This document shows positions 1 to 6,495 of a stretch of 12,536 bases of DNA, piece after piece. The notes below the pieces were generated by a model. That model was given only the letters and a program-made list of their open reading frames with translations. It was not told the origin of the DNA and did no database searches. The stretch spans positions 1 to 12,536 of the forward strand of contig JAEXWS010000196.1 in assembly GCA_023406225.1 (NCBI GenBank), read 5' to 3'. The position numbers and the translations under genes are program-made. Source of the DNA: Bacillota bacterium (GTDB lineage Bacteria; Bacillota; Clostridia; Oscillospirales; Oscillospiraceae). Each line of letters opens with the position of its first letter. Position 1 is the first letter of the stretch.

Positions 1-341
1 GTGTAATAGCCCAGGATCTGCATGAAGAAGCAATAGAAAAAGAATACGGCTCCGGTGGCGGCGATCAGCTTCAAAACCAGCTTGTCCATAGCGCCGCCGT
101 CCGCCGGGACTTCCTCCGCAGGATGCGCTTTCAAGTATTTGGAAAACCTCACAAGCGACTGGATGGTCACCGCCGCCGTGGCGGCCAGAAACAGTCCCAC
201 GATCACGCGGGCATATTCCACGGAATCCACGATCTGCATCGGATCATTTTCCGTTTCAGTCAGTTGGCTGAGAAATGCGATGGCAACCAGGAGCAGAAAC
301 CCCAAAAAGGTCAGTTCCGCAATATAGTTCTTTTTGTTCAT
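1..341 (-). CDS. tctB: TctB-family small membrane subunit of a tripartite tricarboxylate transporter (partial, C-terminus off the left edge)
   Basis: The minus strand is open from an ATG at 341 to the left edge: 113 codons, with no stop reached. The product starts MNKKNYIAELTFLGF and shows hydrophobic segments at about residues 8-24, 46-64 and 88-113, separated by a charged loop rich in Glu, Lys and Pro (66-86). This fits the small four-helix TctB subunit, which is usually about 140-180 aa and pairs with the large TctA permease. An AGGAG ribosome binding site lies at 349-353, 7 nt before the ATG. It follows the solute-binding protein gene on the same strand, the usual C-B-A order, so a tctA gene is expected beyond the left edge. 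TctB sequences are poorly conserved, so the call rests on hydropathy, length and context. Confidence 0.8.
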   Translation of the reverse strand, partial: MNKKNYIAELTFLGFLLLVAIAFLSQLTETENDPMQIVDSVEYARVIVGLFLAATAAVTIQSLVRFSKYLKAHPAEEVPADGGAMDKLVLKLIAATGAVFFFYCFFMQILGYY

Positions 342-359
342 AAACTCTCTCCTGACTCT

Positions 360-385
360 GGAGCAAAGGACGGACCCTTCGCTCC
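360..385 (-). promoter_or_regulatory. Hairpin just upstream of the tctB ribosome binding site
   Basis: Positions 360-369 pair with 376-385: 10 bp including one G-U, with a 6-nt loop. On the transcript the structure ends 6 nt before the AGGAG of tctB. The position suits an RNA element that sets translation or mRNA decay of the downstream membrane subunits. It is not followed by a U-run in the transcribed direction, so it is not a canonical terminator. Confidence 0.45.
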
Positions 386-444
386 TCTCTTTGTCATCCG
401 GCAGGCCGTGCGGCCCCATCGGAGGTCCCGACGCCCCGTTTTTT

Positions 445-456
445 CGCGGCGCCGCG
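445..456. repeat. 12-bp perfect self-palindrome CGCGGCGCCGCG
   Basis: A loop-less GC-only palindrome in the tctC-tctB spacer. On the plus strand a T6 run lies directly before it, so on the minus-strand transcript an A-run, not a U-run, follows. That argues against an intrinsic terminator. Its role is unknown. Confidence 0.4.
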
Positions 457-489
457 CTCCAAGGGACGAAGGGACGGCGCGGTAGAAGC

Positions 490-521
490 ACAAGGGGCAA
501 CGACCAGCCGCTGCCCCTTGT
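490..521 (-). repeat. 10-bp perfect inverted repeat downstream of tctC
   Basis: ACAAGGGGCA at 490-499 is the exact reverse complement of 512-521, with a 12-nt loop. It lies 77 nt past the tctC stop. No U-tract follows in the minus direction, so it could be an attenuator or a 3'-end-stabilising stem of the tctC mRNA, as known for other operons in which the binding protein is made in excess. Confidence 0.5.
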
Positions 522-598
522 ACCAACTGCGAAGCAACCCGCCCAAAGTGCGTCATGCGCACAGCTGACATTTGAACCGGCTAAATGCCGCCTCCGAT

Positions 599-1618
599 TC
601 AGTCCATCTGAGCTGCGATCCGGTTCATGTTTTCAGCTTCCGCCGCAAAAGCGGCCAGCGCCTCGTCGGCGGGCAGCCACTTAGGCTCGATCCCCTGCGT
701 CTCCATGCTGACGCGGAATTCGTCGCTGGTCACGACCTTTTCAAATACATCGGAAACCGCGGCAACGATTTCGTCCGGCGTATCCTTTGGCAGGAACCCA
801 AAGAACCGCAGATTATAAGTACCGTCGTAGCCCGCAGACTTCCAGCTGGGCACTTCCTTCCCTCCAACGGTGATGGTCTCCTCAGCGCTGCTGCCCAGGC
901 ACTTCAAATCGCCGGACAGCACATACTCCTCCAGCGCATTGGGCTGTGCGATCACAATGTCGGCGGTGCCGCCCATGCACTGTACCACGGAGTCACTGTC
1001 TCCCTTCGTGATACAGGGAACGATCTCGTTGACATCCACGCCCGCGGCATTGTAGAACACATAGGACGCAAAGTGCGTGTTGCCTCCAATCCCGCTCCAG
1101 GTCCACTTGTATTTGCCGGGGTTGCTGTGGATCTCCTCCACCAGCTCCTCCAGCGTTTCGGCGGGGAACTCATCCCGCACCGCAATGGCCAGCGGCGTCT
1201 CATAGATCTGGCCGATCATGCGGAAGGAATCATAGGTGAAATCCTGCTTTCCCAGGGCATACCCATTGATCATGGCATTGTGGTGCATCAGGATCGTATA
1301 GCCGTCGGGCTTGGCGTTCAGGACTTCCTCCTGCCCTTCCAGCGTGGCTGCGTTGGGCATGCACACCGTAATAAACGGGTTTTTCATCAGGCCCAGCTTT
1401 TCAGAGACTTCCTTTACGATCAAAGAGGTCTTATGAGAGCCGCCGCCTTCGCCATAGGGAATGATCAAACGAACTTCGCGCTCGGGCCAGTTGACTTCCT
1501 TTGCGGACCCCTCCGCAGGGTCCTGGGTCTTGTCGCCGGAAGCGGCGGGAGCTCCGCCGCAAGCCGCCAGAGAGAGGGACATCGCCAAGGCCAGAAGCAT
1601 AGCAAGTAACTTTTTCAT
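599..1618 (-). CDS. tctC: TctC-type solute-binding lipoprotein of a tripartite tricarboxylate transporter
   Basis: A 339-residue extracytoplasmic binding protein that should capture a carboxylate and deliver it to the TctAB permease. The start at 1618 (MKKLLAMLLALAMSL) is chosen over an upstream extension because a lipoprotein signal follows at once, with lipobox L17-A-A-C20, and an AGGAG site lies at 1627-1631, 8 nt upstream. Cys20 should carry the lipid anchor, as expected for a Gram-positive cell. A linker rich in Ala, Gly, Ser, Asp and Glu (21-44) precedes the Bug/TctC domain. That domain opens with VRLIIPYGEGGGSH (49-62) and contains the WSGIGGNTH region (174-182) and an AAGVDV/IVP stretch (191-201). 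The family usually has Asp after the GGGS turn; here it is His62, and the usual PYKGG loop reads PCITKGD (201-207). Both hint at an unusual ligand. The gene follows the dehydrogenase gene by 97 nt and precedes tctB. Confidence 0.93.
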   Translation of the reverse strand: MKKLLAMLLALAMSLSLAACGGAPAASGDKTQDPAEGSAKEVNWPEREVRLIIPYGEGGGSHKTSLIVKEVSEKLGLMKNPFITVCMPNAATLEGQEEVLNAKPDGYTILMHHNAMINGYALGKQDFTYDSFRMIGQIYETPLAIAVRDEFPAETLEELVEEIHSNPGKYKWTWSGIGGNTHFASYVFYNAAGVDVNEIVPCITKGDSDSVVQCMGGTADIVIAQPNALEEYVLSGDLKCLGSSAEETITVGGKEVPSWKSAGYDGTYNLRFFGFLPKDTPDEIVAAVSDVFEKVVTSDEFRVSMETQGIEPKWLPADEALAAFAAEAENMNRIAAQMD

Positions 1619-1715
1619 ATCGTCTTCTCCTCTCATATTTGCACAGCCCGTGCAGTTCAACGATCCGGGAAAGTTGCTTCGAAGATATGCGAATCGGCTG
1701 GAAACGATCAGATAA

Positions 1716-2696
1716 TCAGGTCCGCCTGGTTTCCCATACCGCCTGATTGGCAAGACCCCAGGGTTTTTTCCCCTCAAGCAGGACGCCGATCACCTGTTCC
1801 GCGGCTCCCACGGCCATGTTGACGTTCCCTTCTTTGGTCAGCGCGGCGGTGTGCGGCGTAGCCACCACGTTCTCAAGGGTGAACAGGGGATTTTCGGGAT
1901 CGGGCGGCTCACAGGCGGTCACATCCAGACCCGCGCCGGCCAGATGCCCGCTCTTCAGCGCCGCATACAGGGCGGCCTCGTCCACCAGGGTCCCCCGCGC
2001 AGTGTTGATCAGGATGCTCCCCGCCCGCATCAGCGAGATGGCACGTTCGCCGATCATTCCAACTTCGGAGCCCGGCGCATGGAGGGTCACGATATCGCTG
2101 CAGCGCAGCAGTTCGTCCATATCGCCGGTCAGTCTGCCGTCCAGCTCCATTTCTGCAAACCGCTTCTGAGAGACATAGGGATCGTATCCAATGATGCTCG
2201 CCCCAAAGCCGCGGGTGCAGATTTCGGCCACGCGGCGGCCGATATTGCCCAGGCCGAATATGCCAACGACCTTGCCTTTCAGCTCGCTGTTCATGACTCC
2301 GAGACGGCACTGATAATCCTTTTCCATCATCAGCCTGCGGCTGAGAAGGCAGTTTTTTTTCATCACGTCCAGCATGAGGCTCACCGCCTGCTCCGCCACG
2401 GCATTGGCGTTGGCGCCGGGGGTAAACGCCACCGGGATCCGCTCCCGGGTAGCGGCCTCCACATCGATGGTCTCCAGGCCCACGCCGTGCCGGCTGATGA
2501 CCTTGCAGTTTTTCGCCTGCCGGATGACCGCCGCAGGCAAATTGACCATTCCCCGCACAATGATGGCGTCGTAGCCCTCCACCACGGCTTTGAGCCCCTC
2601 TTCCGTGGTATCCGCTGGAATATCCACCTGAAGTCCGGCTTTTTTCAGAAGATCCATGCCTGAATCATCCATTTTTTGAAGCAGCAGCACCTTCAC
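1716..2696 (-). CDS. D-isomer-specific 2-hydroxyacid dehydrogenase (NAD-dependent)
   Basis: A 326-aa enzyme interconverting a 2-hydroxy acid and a 2-oxo acid with NAD(P). The NAD-binding Rossmann motif GLGNIG is at 148-153, with Asp172 after the second strand favouring NAD. The catalytic triad is visible as Arg234 (NTARG), Glu263 (ACEP) and His282 (PHTA). It has the length of the catalytic core of SerA/glyoxylate-reductase-type enzymes, with no C-terminal ACT domain, so a true biosynthetic SerA is less likely than a catabolic dehydrogenase. The start is a GTG whose bases overlap the stop of the oxidoreductase gamma gene (2693-2696); AGAGG lies 7 nt upstream. The next in-frame ATG would remove the first beta strand. 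Coupling to the 2-oxoacid:ferredoxin oxidoreductase suggests it feeds or drains a 2-oxo acid. Sulfolactate, lactate-like and other substrates are all possible; the family does not decide this. Confidence 0.9.
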   Translation of the reverse strand: MKVLLLQKMDDSGMDLLKKAGLQVDIPADTTEEGLKAVVEGYDAIIVRGMVNLPAAVIRQAKNCKVISRHGVGLETIDVEAATRERIPVAFTPGANANAVAEQAVSLMLDVMKKNCLLSRRLMMEKDYQCRLGVMNSELKGKVVGIFGLGNIGRRVAEICTRGFGASIIGYDPYVSQKRFAEMELDGRLTGDMDELLRCSDIVTLHAPGSEVGMIGERAISLMRAGSILINTARGTLVDEAALYAALKSGHLAGAGLDVTACEPPDPENPLFTLENVVATPHTAALTKEGNVNMAVGAAEQVIGVLLEGKKPWGLANQAVWETRRT

Positions 2697-3259
2697 CGGG
2701 CAGCCTCTTTCCGCATGGCCTGAACAGCCTCCACACCGCCGCGGAACGCCTTGCGGTTGATCTCCTCCGTTCCCTTTGGAACCCGCGTTAAGATCTCTTC
2801 GACCATATTGTCGTTTTGAATGAGCCGGGTATACTCGCAGAGCACTCCCAGCGCCGTCACGTTGGCCAGCATGGTCTTACCGGTCTCGTTTTTGCTGATC
2901 TCCGTGATCGGCACCCGGACGATCTCGCACTCGCGCCCCTCCAGCGCGCTCAGATCGTCCACAAATACCGTGTCCACGATCACGATGCCTCCGTCTCTCA
3001 CCCGGGGAGCATACTTGTTAAAAGCCGCCTGAGACATTGCCAGCACGATGTCCGGCACATTGACCTTCGCATAGTTGATTGCCTCGCCGTCGCTGACGAT
3101 CACCTCGGAACAGCACTCGCCGCCGCGGGCCGCAATGCCATAAACCTGGTCCTGAGTCGCATTGATGCCCTCATGGACGACGGCGGCCTCCGCCAGGAGG
3201 ATGCCCGCCAGGATCAGCCCCTGGCCGCCAAAGCCGCTGAGGATCACTTCGTTTCTCAT
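2693..3259 (-). CDS. korC: 2-oxoacid:ferredoxin oxidoreductase, gamma subunit
   Basis: A 188-aa gamma domain of the POR/KOR superfamily, which helps bind coenzyme A in the cytoplasmic complex. The signature GFGGQG is at 9-14, and a conserved RGGE stretch is at 45-48, matching the family's N-terminal fold. The length is normal for a stand-alone gamma subunit. The ATG shares one base with the stop of the beta gene (TAATG at 3257-3261), with a GGGAG-type site about 9 nt upstream. Its own stop overlaps the GTG of the dehydrogenase gene. Stacked overlaps imply translational coupling and roughly equal subunit amounts. Substrate cannot be read from this subunit; KorC is used as a family symbol only. 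Confidence 0.92.
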   Translation of the reverse strand: MRNEVILSGFGGQGLILAGILLAEAAVVHEGINATQDQVYGIAARGGECCSEVIVSDGEAINYAKVNVPDIVLAMSQAAFNKYAPRVRDGGIVIVDTVFVDDLSALEGRECEIVRVPITEISKNETGKTMLANVTALGVLCEYTRLIQNDNMVEEILTRVPKGTEEINRKAFRGGVEAVQAMRKEAAR

Positions 3260-4089
3260 TACAGCTTCTCTCCCTTCATGGCCTGCGCCCTCTGAATCAT
3301 CTCGTAATAAACCTCGTCAAGAGGCTTGCGGTCGGTGCGGTGGACCAGCTCGCCGATGACGACCTTTCCCTCCAGCTCCTCCCTGGTCATTTTTTCCGCC
3401 TGCTGCACCGTGACCGCCATCTCTTTCTGCTTCATCAACATATCGTACGGAGAGCCCATCTTGTTTCGCTTGCCAAAGTTGGTGGGGCACTGGGCGATCA
3501 CCTCCACAAAGCTGAACCCCTTGTGCCGAATCGCATTCTCGATCAGCTTCTGGGTCAGGTTGATGTGATAGGTCGTGCCGCGGGCGACATAGGTAGCGCC
3601 TGCGGCCTTGACCAGCTCGCACACGTCAAACGGATACTCGAACGTGCTGTACTGCGCCGTGGAAGCCTTGCTGGGATAGGGCGTCATGGGCGAGTATTGG
3701 CCGCCGGTCATGCCGTAGATCTCGTTATTGATCATCACCACCGTCAAATCGATATTGCGCCGGGCGGTATGGATCAGGTGATTTCCTCCGATCCCTGCGC
3801 AGTCGCCGTCTCCGGTGGCCACCAGCACGTCCATCTCCGGACGCATCATCTTAAAACCGGTGGCGTAGGACAGGGCGCGGCCATGGGCGGTCTGGAAGGT
3901 GTGGAAATCCATGATGTTGTTGAATCGGGCGGAACAGCCGATCCCCGTGATGAGGGCGGTATTGTCCTTTTTCAGGCCGCAGGCGTCGATGGCACGGATC
4001 ATCGCGCCGGCAATGGTGCCGTCTCCGCAGCCCGGACACCAGATGTGAGGCAGCTTATCCTGCCGAATATAGTCTTTTACATTTCCCAT
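3259..4089 (-). CDS. korB: 2-oxoacid:ferredoxin oxidoreductase, beta subunit (thiamine diphosphate-binding)
   Basis: A 276-aa TPP-binding subunit that decarboxylates the 2-oxo acid and passes electrons to ferredoxin. Visible motifs are WCPGCGDG (17-24), IGCS (50-53), the Mg/TPP motif beginning GDGD (93-96), and NNEIYGMTGGQ (121-131), the characteristic active-site loop of 2-oxoglutarate/branched-chain-type enzymes. The Cys residues at 18, 21 and 52 are those expected to help bind the proximal iron-sulfur cluster in this family. Length is typical. The start lies 2 nt after the alpha stop, with a GAGGGAG site 8 nt upstream. The motif set fits KOR/VOR enzymes better than the fused single-chain pyruvate:ferredoxin oxidoreductases, but 2-oxoglutarate, pyruvate, 2-oxobutyrate or branched-chain acids cannot be told apart here. 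Confidence 0.94.
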   Translation of the reverse strand: MGNVKDYIRQDKLPHIWCPGCGDGTIAGAMIRAIDACGLKKDNTALITGIGCSARFNNIMDFHTFQTAHGRALSYATGFKMMRPEMDVLVATGDGDCAGIGGNHLIHTARRNIDLTVVMINNEIYGMTGGQYSPMTPYPSKASTAQYSTFEYPFDVCELVKAAGATYVARGTTYHINLTQKLIENAIRHKGFSFVEVIAQCPTNFGKRNKMGSPYDMLMKQKEMAVTVQQAEKMTREELEGKVVIGELVHRTDRKPLDEVYYEMIQRAQAMKGEKL

Positions 4090-4091
4090 GC

Positions 4092-5225
4092 TTACATCTC
4101 CCTCACTTTATCGCAGATCTGCCGCGGGGTGATCTCCGCACCATCGAAGCGGTTCAAGCCCTGCACCGGCCGGTCTGTGGCCAGCCGCACCTGGTCGATC
4201 AACTGACCAAGATTCATCTCCGGCATCAAGACCTTCCGCGCCCGGGCGGCATACTCCGCCACCACCTTCTTGGGGAAGGGCCACAGGGACTGCAATTGCA
4301 GGACACCGACCTTGCCGCCCTCCGCATTGAGCGCGTTGGCCGCATCCTTCGCCGCACGGGTCACGCAGCCATAGGCGACGATCAAAGTCTCATAATCCTC
4401 CGCGCCGAAGAACTGATAGCTGGTGATCTCCTCCTCGTAGTTCTCCAGCTTCTTATGCAGGCGCGCGATCAGCTTGGCCGCCACGGCGTTGTTGGTGTCC
4501 GCCGGGAATCCCTTTTCGGTATGGACGTTGCTGCACATATGATAGCGGTAGGCCGTGCCGCGTTCGGCAAAGCAGGGCACGCCGTCCTCATCGGCCTCGA
4601 ACGGCGCATACTCCTCCGGGGATTTGCTGGTCATCTTCCGGTTGACGATCTTTACCGTGGAGGGGTCGGGCAGGTCGATCCGCTCCCGAAGGTGGCCCAC
4701 GATGGCGTCCGACAGCAAAATGACCGGCTGGCGGATCAGTTCCGCCAAATTGAACGCCTTGATGGCCAGCTCGTAGCACTCCGTCACGGTCGCGGGGCTG
4801 AGAACGATGATCGGATGATCGCCGTGGCATCCCCAGCGGGACTGCATCACATCCATTTGGGAGGGCAGCGTGGACATGCCTGAGGCCGGGCCGCCCCGCA
4901 TCACGTCCACAATAACCACCGGGATCTCCATCATGGAGGCGATGCCGATGCCCTCCTGCTTCAGGGAAAAGCCCGGACCGGAGGTGGCCGTCAGGCACTT
5001 TGCTCCGGCCATGGACGCGCCGATGGCCGCGCCCATGCTGGCGATCTCATCCTCCATCTGCAAAAACACGCCGCCCACCAGCGGCAGCCGGACGGACATC
5101 CCCTCTGTGATCTCGCTGGCGGGCGTGATCGGATAACCGGCAAAGAACCGGGCTCCGGCAACAATGGCCCCCTCCACCAAAGCGTCGTTTCCCTGCATGA
5201 ACCGTACGGTCGCAGAATTGCTCAT
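4092..5225 (-). CDS. korA: 2-oxoacid:ferredoxin oxidoreductase, alpha subunit
   Basis: A 377-aa alpha subunit, with the pyrimidine-binding domain first and a transketolase-C-like domain last. Motifs seen are YPITPASE (31-38), the MEDE stretch (57-60) that carries the conserved TPP-activating Glu, TSGPG (81-85), and an RGGPASG loop (110-116). The C-terminal domain begins near 278 and includes the LQSLWPFP element (311-318). Length and layout fit a KorA without a fused gamma domain, in agreement with the separate gamma gene downstream. Its ATG overlaps the stop of the ferredoxin gene by 4 nt (ATGA), and a strong GGAGG lies 7 nt upstream. Specificity is unresolved. Confidence 0.94.
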   Translation of the reverse strand: MSNSATVRFMQGNDALVEGAIVAGARFFAGYPITPASEITEGMSVRLPLVGGVFLQMEDEIASMGAAIGASMAGAKCLTATSGPGFSLKQEGIGIASMMEIPVVIVDVMRGGPASGMSTLPSQMDVMQSRWGCHGDHPIIVLSPATVTECYELAIKAFNLAELIRQPVILLSDAIVGHLRERIDLPDPSTVKIVNRKMTSKSPEEYAPFEADEDGVPCFAERGTAYRYHMCSNVHTEKGFPADTNNAVAAKLIARLHKKLENYEEEITSYQFFGAEDYETLIVAYGCVTRAAKDAANALNAEGGKVGVLQLQSLWPFPKKVVAEYAARARKVLMPEMNLGQLIDQVRLATDRPVQGLNRFDGAEITPRQICDKVREM

Positions 5226-5425
5226 TTTCCAACCTCCTCCACTTCAATTGCAAAATCAGGGCAGCGCAGCTGGCATTGTCCGCACCCAATGCACTCTTCC
5301 GCATGGTCGACGCTGAGCTTGCCGTTTACTGCGATGCTCAGCACCTGCCTGGGGCAAAAGCCCACGCAGATTCCGCACCCCTTGCACCACGCCTCCTGTA
5401 TATGAAGCTGAAATGTTTTTTTCAT
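5222..5425 (-). CDS. korD: 2-oxoacid:ferredoxin oxidoreductase, delta subunit (2x[4Fe-4S] ferredoxin-like)
   Basis: A 67-aa ferredoxin-type subunit that relays electrons out of the alpha-beta core. Two complete cluster motifs are present: Cys14, 17, 20, 24-Pro and Cys45, 48, 51, 55-Pro. The start at 5425 (MKKTFQLHIQ) is preferred over an ATG three codons upstream (5434), because the purine-rich AAAGG site then sits 9 nt away instead of directly abutting the start. A much longer in-frame extension upstream would overlap the crotonase gene and has no domain content. The gene lies 40 nt after the crotonase stop and overlaps the alpha gene by 4 nt, giving the delta-alpha-beta-gamma order known for four-subunit KOR/VOR complexes. 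Confidence 0.92.
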   Translation of the reverse strand: MKKTFQLHIQEAWCKGCGICVGFCPRQVLSIAVNGKLSVDHAEECIGCGQCQLRCPDFAIEVEEVGK

Positions 5426-5465
5426 GCTCTCCATCCTTTCTGCTTGATCGACTTGTTTTGACCGC

Positions 5466-6230
5466 TCATTTCCCTTGGAACTTCGGCGGCCGCTTTTCCA
5501 AAAACGCCTGAACGGCCTCCGTCTTGTCCTCCGTGTCCCACAGCTCCTGGATCGCCATGGCCTCTGCATCGATGGTTTCCTGCAGCGGCCGTTCGGACGC
5601 CGCCACCAGGACCTCCTTTGCCTTGCGCAGCGCCACCGGGGCTTTTGCCGCTATTTTCTCCGCCAGCTCCAGGCAGCGGGGCATCAGCCTCTCCGCCGGA
5701 ACGACCTCGTCCACCAAACCGGCGCGGCACGCCTGTTCTGCGGTAATGCTCTCTCCCGAATAGACCAGCTTTCGCACGGTGCCGGAGACTCCGATGGACG
5801 CCGCATAGGGGATCGCGCCGATAATGCCCATATTGATCTCGCTCAGGTTCAGCTTGGCGTTCTCCGCCGCAATCCGGATGTCGCAGACCAGGGCCAGCGC
5901 ACAGCCGCCGCCGTAGGCCAGTCCGTTGACAGCGCAGATGACGGGCTTTGGGAAGCGGCGGATATACTCCCGGACCCCGGAATTTTTCCGGGTATACACC
6001 ATCCCTGTCCTGCCGTTGAATTTCACAAATTCCTTCACATCCGCGCCGGCGACAAACGCCCGGTCCCCCGCCCCTGTGATGACGACCACGCGGATCTCCT
6101 CGTCGATGGCATAATCGTGCAGGATCTGGTACAGCGCAAAATACGCCTGCGAGTCCAGCGCGTTGACCGGCGGATAGTCCAAGGTAATGATGCCGATACC
6201 GCCTTGCCTGGAGGTCAGAACATTGCCCAT
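5466..6230 (-). CDS. Crotonase-fold protein (enoyl-CoA hydratase/isomerase family), first catalytic Glu absent
   Basis: A 254-aa crotonase-superfamily protein acting on a coenzyme A thioester. The oxyanion-hole segment AFVAGADVKEF is at 58-68, and the second conserved block NGLAYGGGCALALVCDI is at 102-118. In hydratases the residue after GGGC is the first catalytic Glu; here it is Ala111. The second catalytic position is kept as Glu131 (SEINMG). Retaining only this Glu is what isomerases of the family show, so isomerase, hydrolase or another CoA chemistry is as likely as hydration. The ATG at 6230 has AAAGGAG 7 nt upstream (6238-6244) and opens the left operon. Position ahead of korDABC suggests it works on the acyl-CoA made or used by that complex. 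Confidence 0.88.
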   Translation of the reverse strand: MGNVLTSRQGGIGIITLDYPPVNALDSQAYFALYQILHDYAIDEEIRVVVITGAGDRAFVAGADVKEFVKFNGRTGMVYTRKNSGVREYIRRFPKPVICAVNGLAYGGGCALALVCDIRIAAENAKLNLSEINMGIIGAIPYAASIGVSGTVRKLVYSGESITAEQACRAGLVDEVVPAERLMPRCLELAEKIAAKAPVALRKAKEVLVAASERPLQETIDAEAMAIQELWDTEDKTEAVQAFLEKRPPKFQGK

Positions 6231-6245
6231 ACATACGCTCCTTTC

Positions 6246-6283
6246 GATGTCAAATCCATCGGTTTCTCATGCACTTTGACATC
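6246..6283 (-). promoter_or_regulatory. 9-bp perfect inverted repeat in the crotonase 5' leader
   Basis: GATGTCAAA at 6246-6254 is the exact reverse complement of 6275-6283, with a 20-nt loop. On the transcript the stem ends 1 nt before the AAAGGAG ribosome binding site. It could be an RNA hairpin modulating translation of the first gene, or a pair of inverted operator half-sites about 29 bp apart. Confidence 0.5.
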
Positions 6284-6295
6284 TGTGACGTTCAA

Positions 6296-6324
6296 AAAAT
6301 AATTCCTTTTGTTATAATTAACAA
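6296..6324 (-). promoter_or_regulatory. Candidate sigma-70 promoter of the crotonase/korDABC operon
   Basis: On the minus strand TTGTTA (6319-6324) and TATTTT (6296-6301) are 17 bp apart. Each matches consensus at only four of six positions, so this is a weak candidate such as an activator-dependent promoter would show. It would give a leader of about 60 nt. Confidence 0.3.
6309..6324. promoter_or_regulatory. Perfect 16-bp dyad TTGTTA-TAAT-TAACAA
   Basis: The two 6-bp arms are exact reverse complements around a TAAT centre. The dyad overlaps the candidate -35 of the left operon, a typical operator position. In an AT-rich stretch some of this symmetry may be chance. Confidence 0.4.
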
Positions 6325-6439
6325 TAGAGGAAAACCGCCGGATTGTCTTTACAGCCCTTTTTGCTTTTATTGCACTATATTTGAATAATATCTGGTTTTT
6401 CCCAAACCGTGTCCCCCCCCTTGCCGCTTAATGCAGACG

Positions 6440-6485
6440 CAGCGATCCCCCCGGCGCAGGCTCCGCTGCTTCGGGGGGATCGCTG
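6440..6485 (-). terminator. Strong stem after the AraC-family gene, probable transcription end
   Basis: CAGCGATCCCCCC (6440-6452) is the exact reverse complement of 6473-6485: a 13-bp stem with a 20-nt loop, itself able to form a short inner stem. It begins 10 nt beyond the regulator stop. The minus-strand sequence after it is not U-rich, so it is not a textbook intrinsic terminator. On the plus side a modest T-rich stretch follows. Confidence 0.55.
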
Positions 6486-6495
6486 TTGATTCTTC

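Larger units (their letters stand above)
342..598 (-). other. Structured spacer between tctC and tctB
   Basis: This 257-bp gap is unusually long for two genes of one transporter. No minus-strand reading frame with a ribosome binding site was seen in it. It holds a small hairpin (stem 548-552/558-562), a 10-bp perfect inverted repeat (490-521), a 12-bp self-palindrome (445-456) and a hairpin directly ahead of the tctB ribosome binding site (360-385). No convincing promoter is visible. The likely role, by inference, is to uncouple the expression of the abundant binding protein from that of the membrane subunits. Confidence 0.5.
6231..6495 (-). other. Control region between the AraC gene and the crotonase/korDABC operon
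   Basis: A 265-bp gap without a supported gene. From the regulator side it holds a 13-bp perfect stem (6440-6485), a C8 run (6413-6420), an AT-rich tract with one ATTGCAC copy (6369-6375) also found in the araC-family promoter, a perfect 16-bp dyad (6309-6324), and an inverted repeat (6246-6283) ending at the crotonase ribosome binding site. The promoter of the left operon must lie here if the operon is not transcribed from further upstream. Confidence 0.6.

Noticed and set aside
572..1609. Long plus-strand open frame opposite tctC
   Set aside because: It mirrors tctC codon structure, has no recognisable domain, and the minus-strand product has a lipobox, a ribosome binding site and family motifs.
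1640..1654. Short hairpin (5-bp stem) between the dehydrogenase gene and tctC
   Set aside because: The stem is too short and no U-run follows, so it cannot be told from chance.
5426..5569. N-terminal extension of the ferredoxin-like delta subunit
   Set aside because: The extension overlaps the crotonase coding region, is Arg-rich and carries no domain. The start at 5425 gives a normal-length delta subunit.
5422..6234. Second minus-strand frame overlapping the crotonase gene
   Set aside because: The product is Gly/Arg-rich with no domain, and the other frame has the crotonase motifs and a correctly spaced ribosome binding site.
6276..6304. Plus-strand promoter-like pair TTGACA and ATAATT
   Set aside because: No plus-strand gene lies downstream, and the TTGACA is part of the inverted repeat ahead of the crotonase gene.
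6231..6495. Possible riboswitch or small RNA in the gap
   Set aside because: No known riboswitch core could be recognised. The symmetric elements are simple stems, reported as such.
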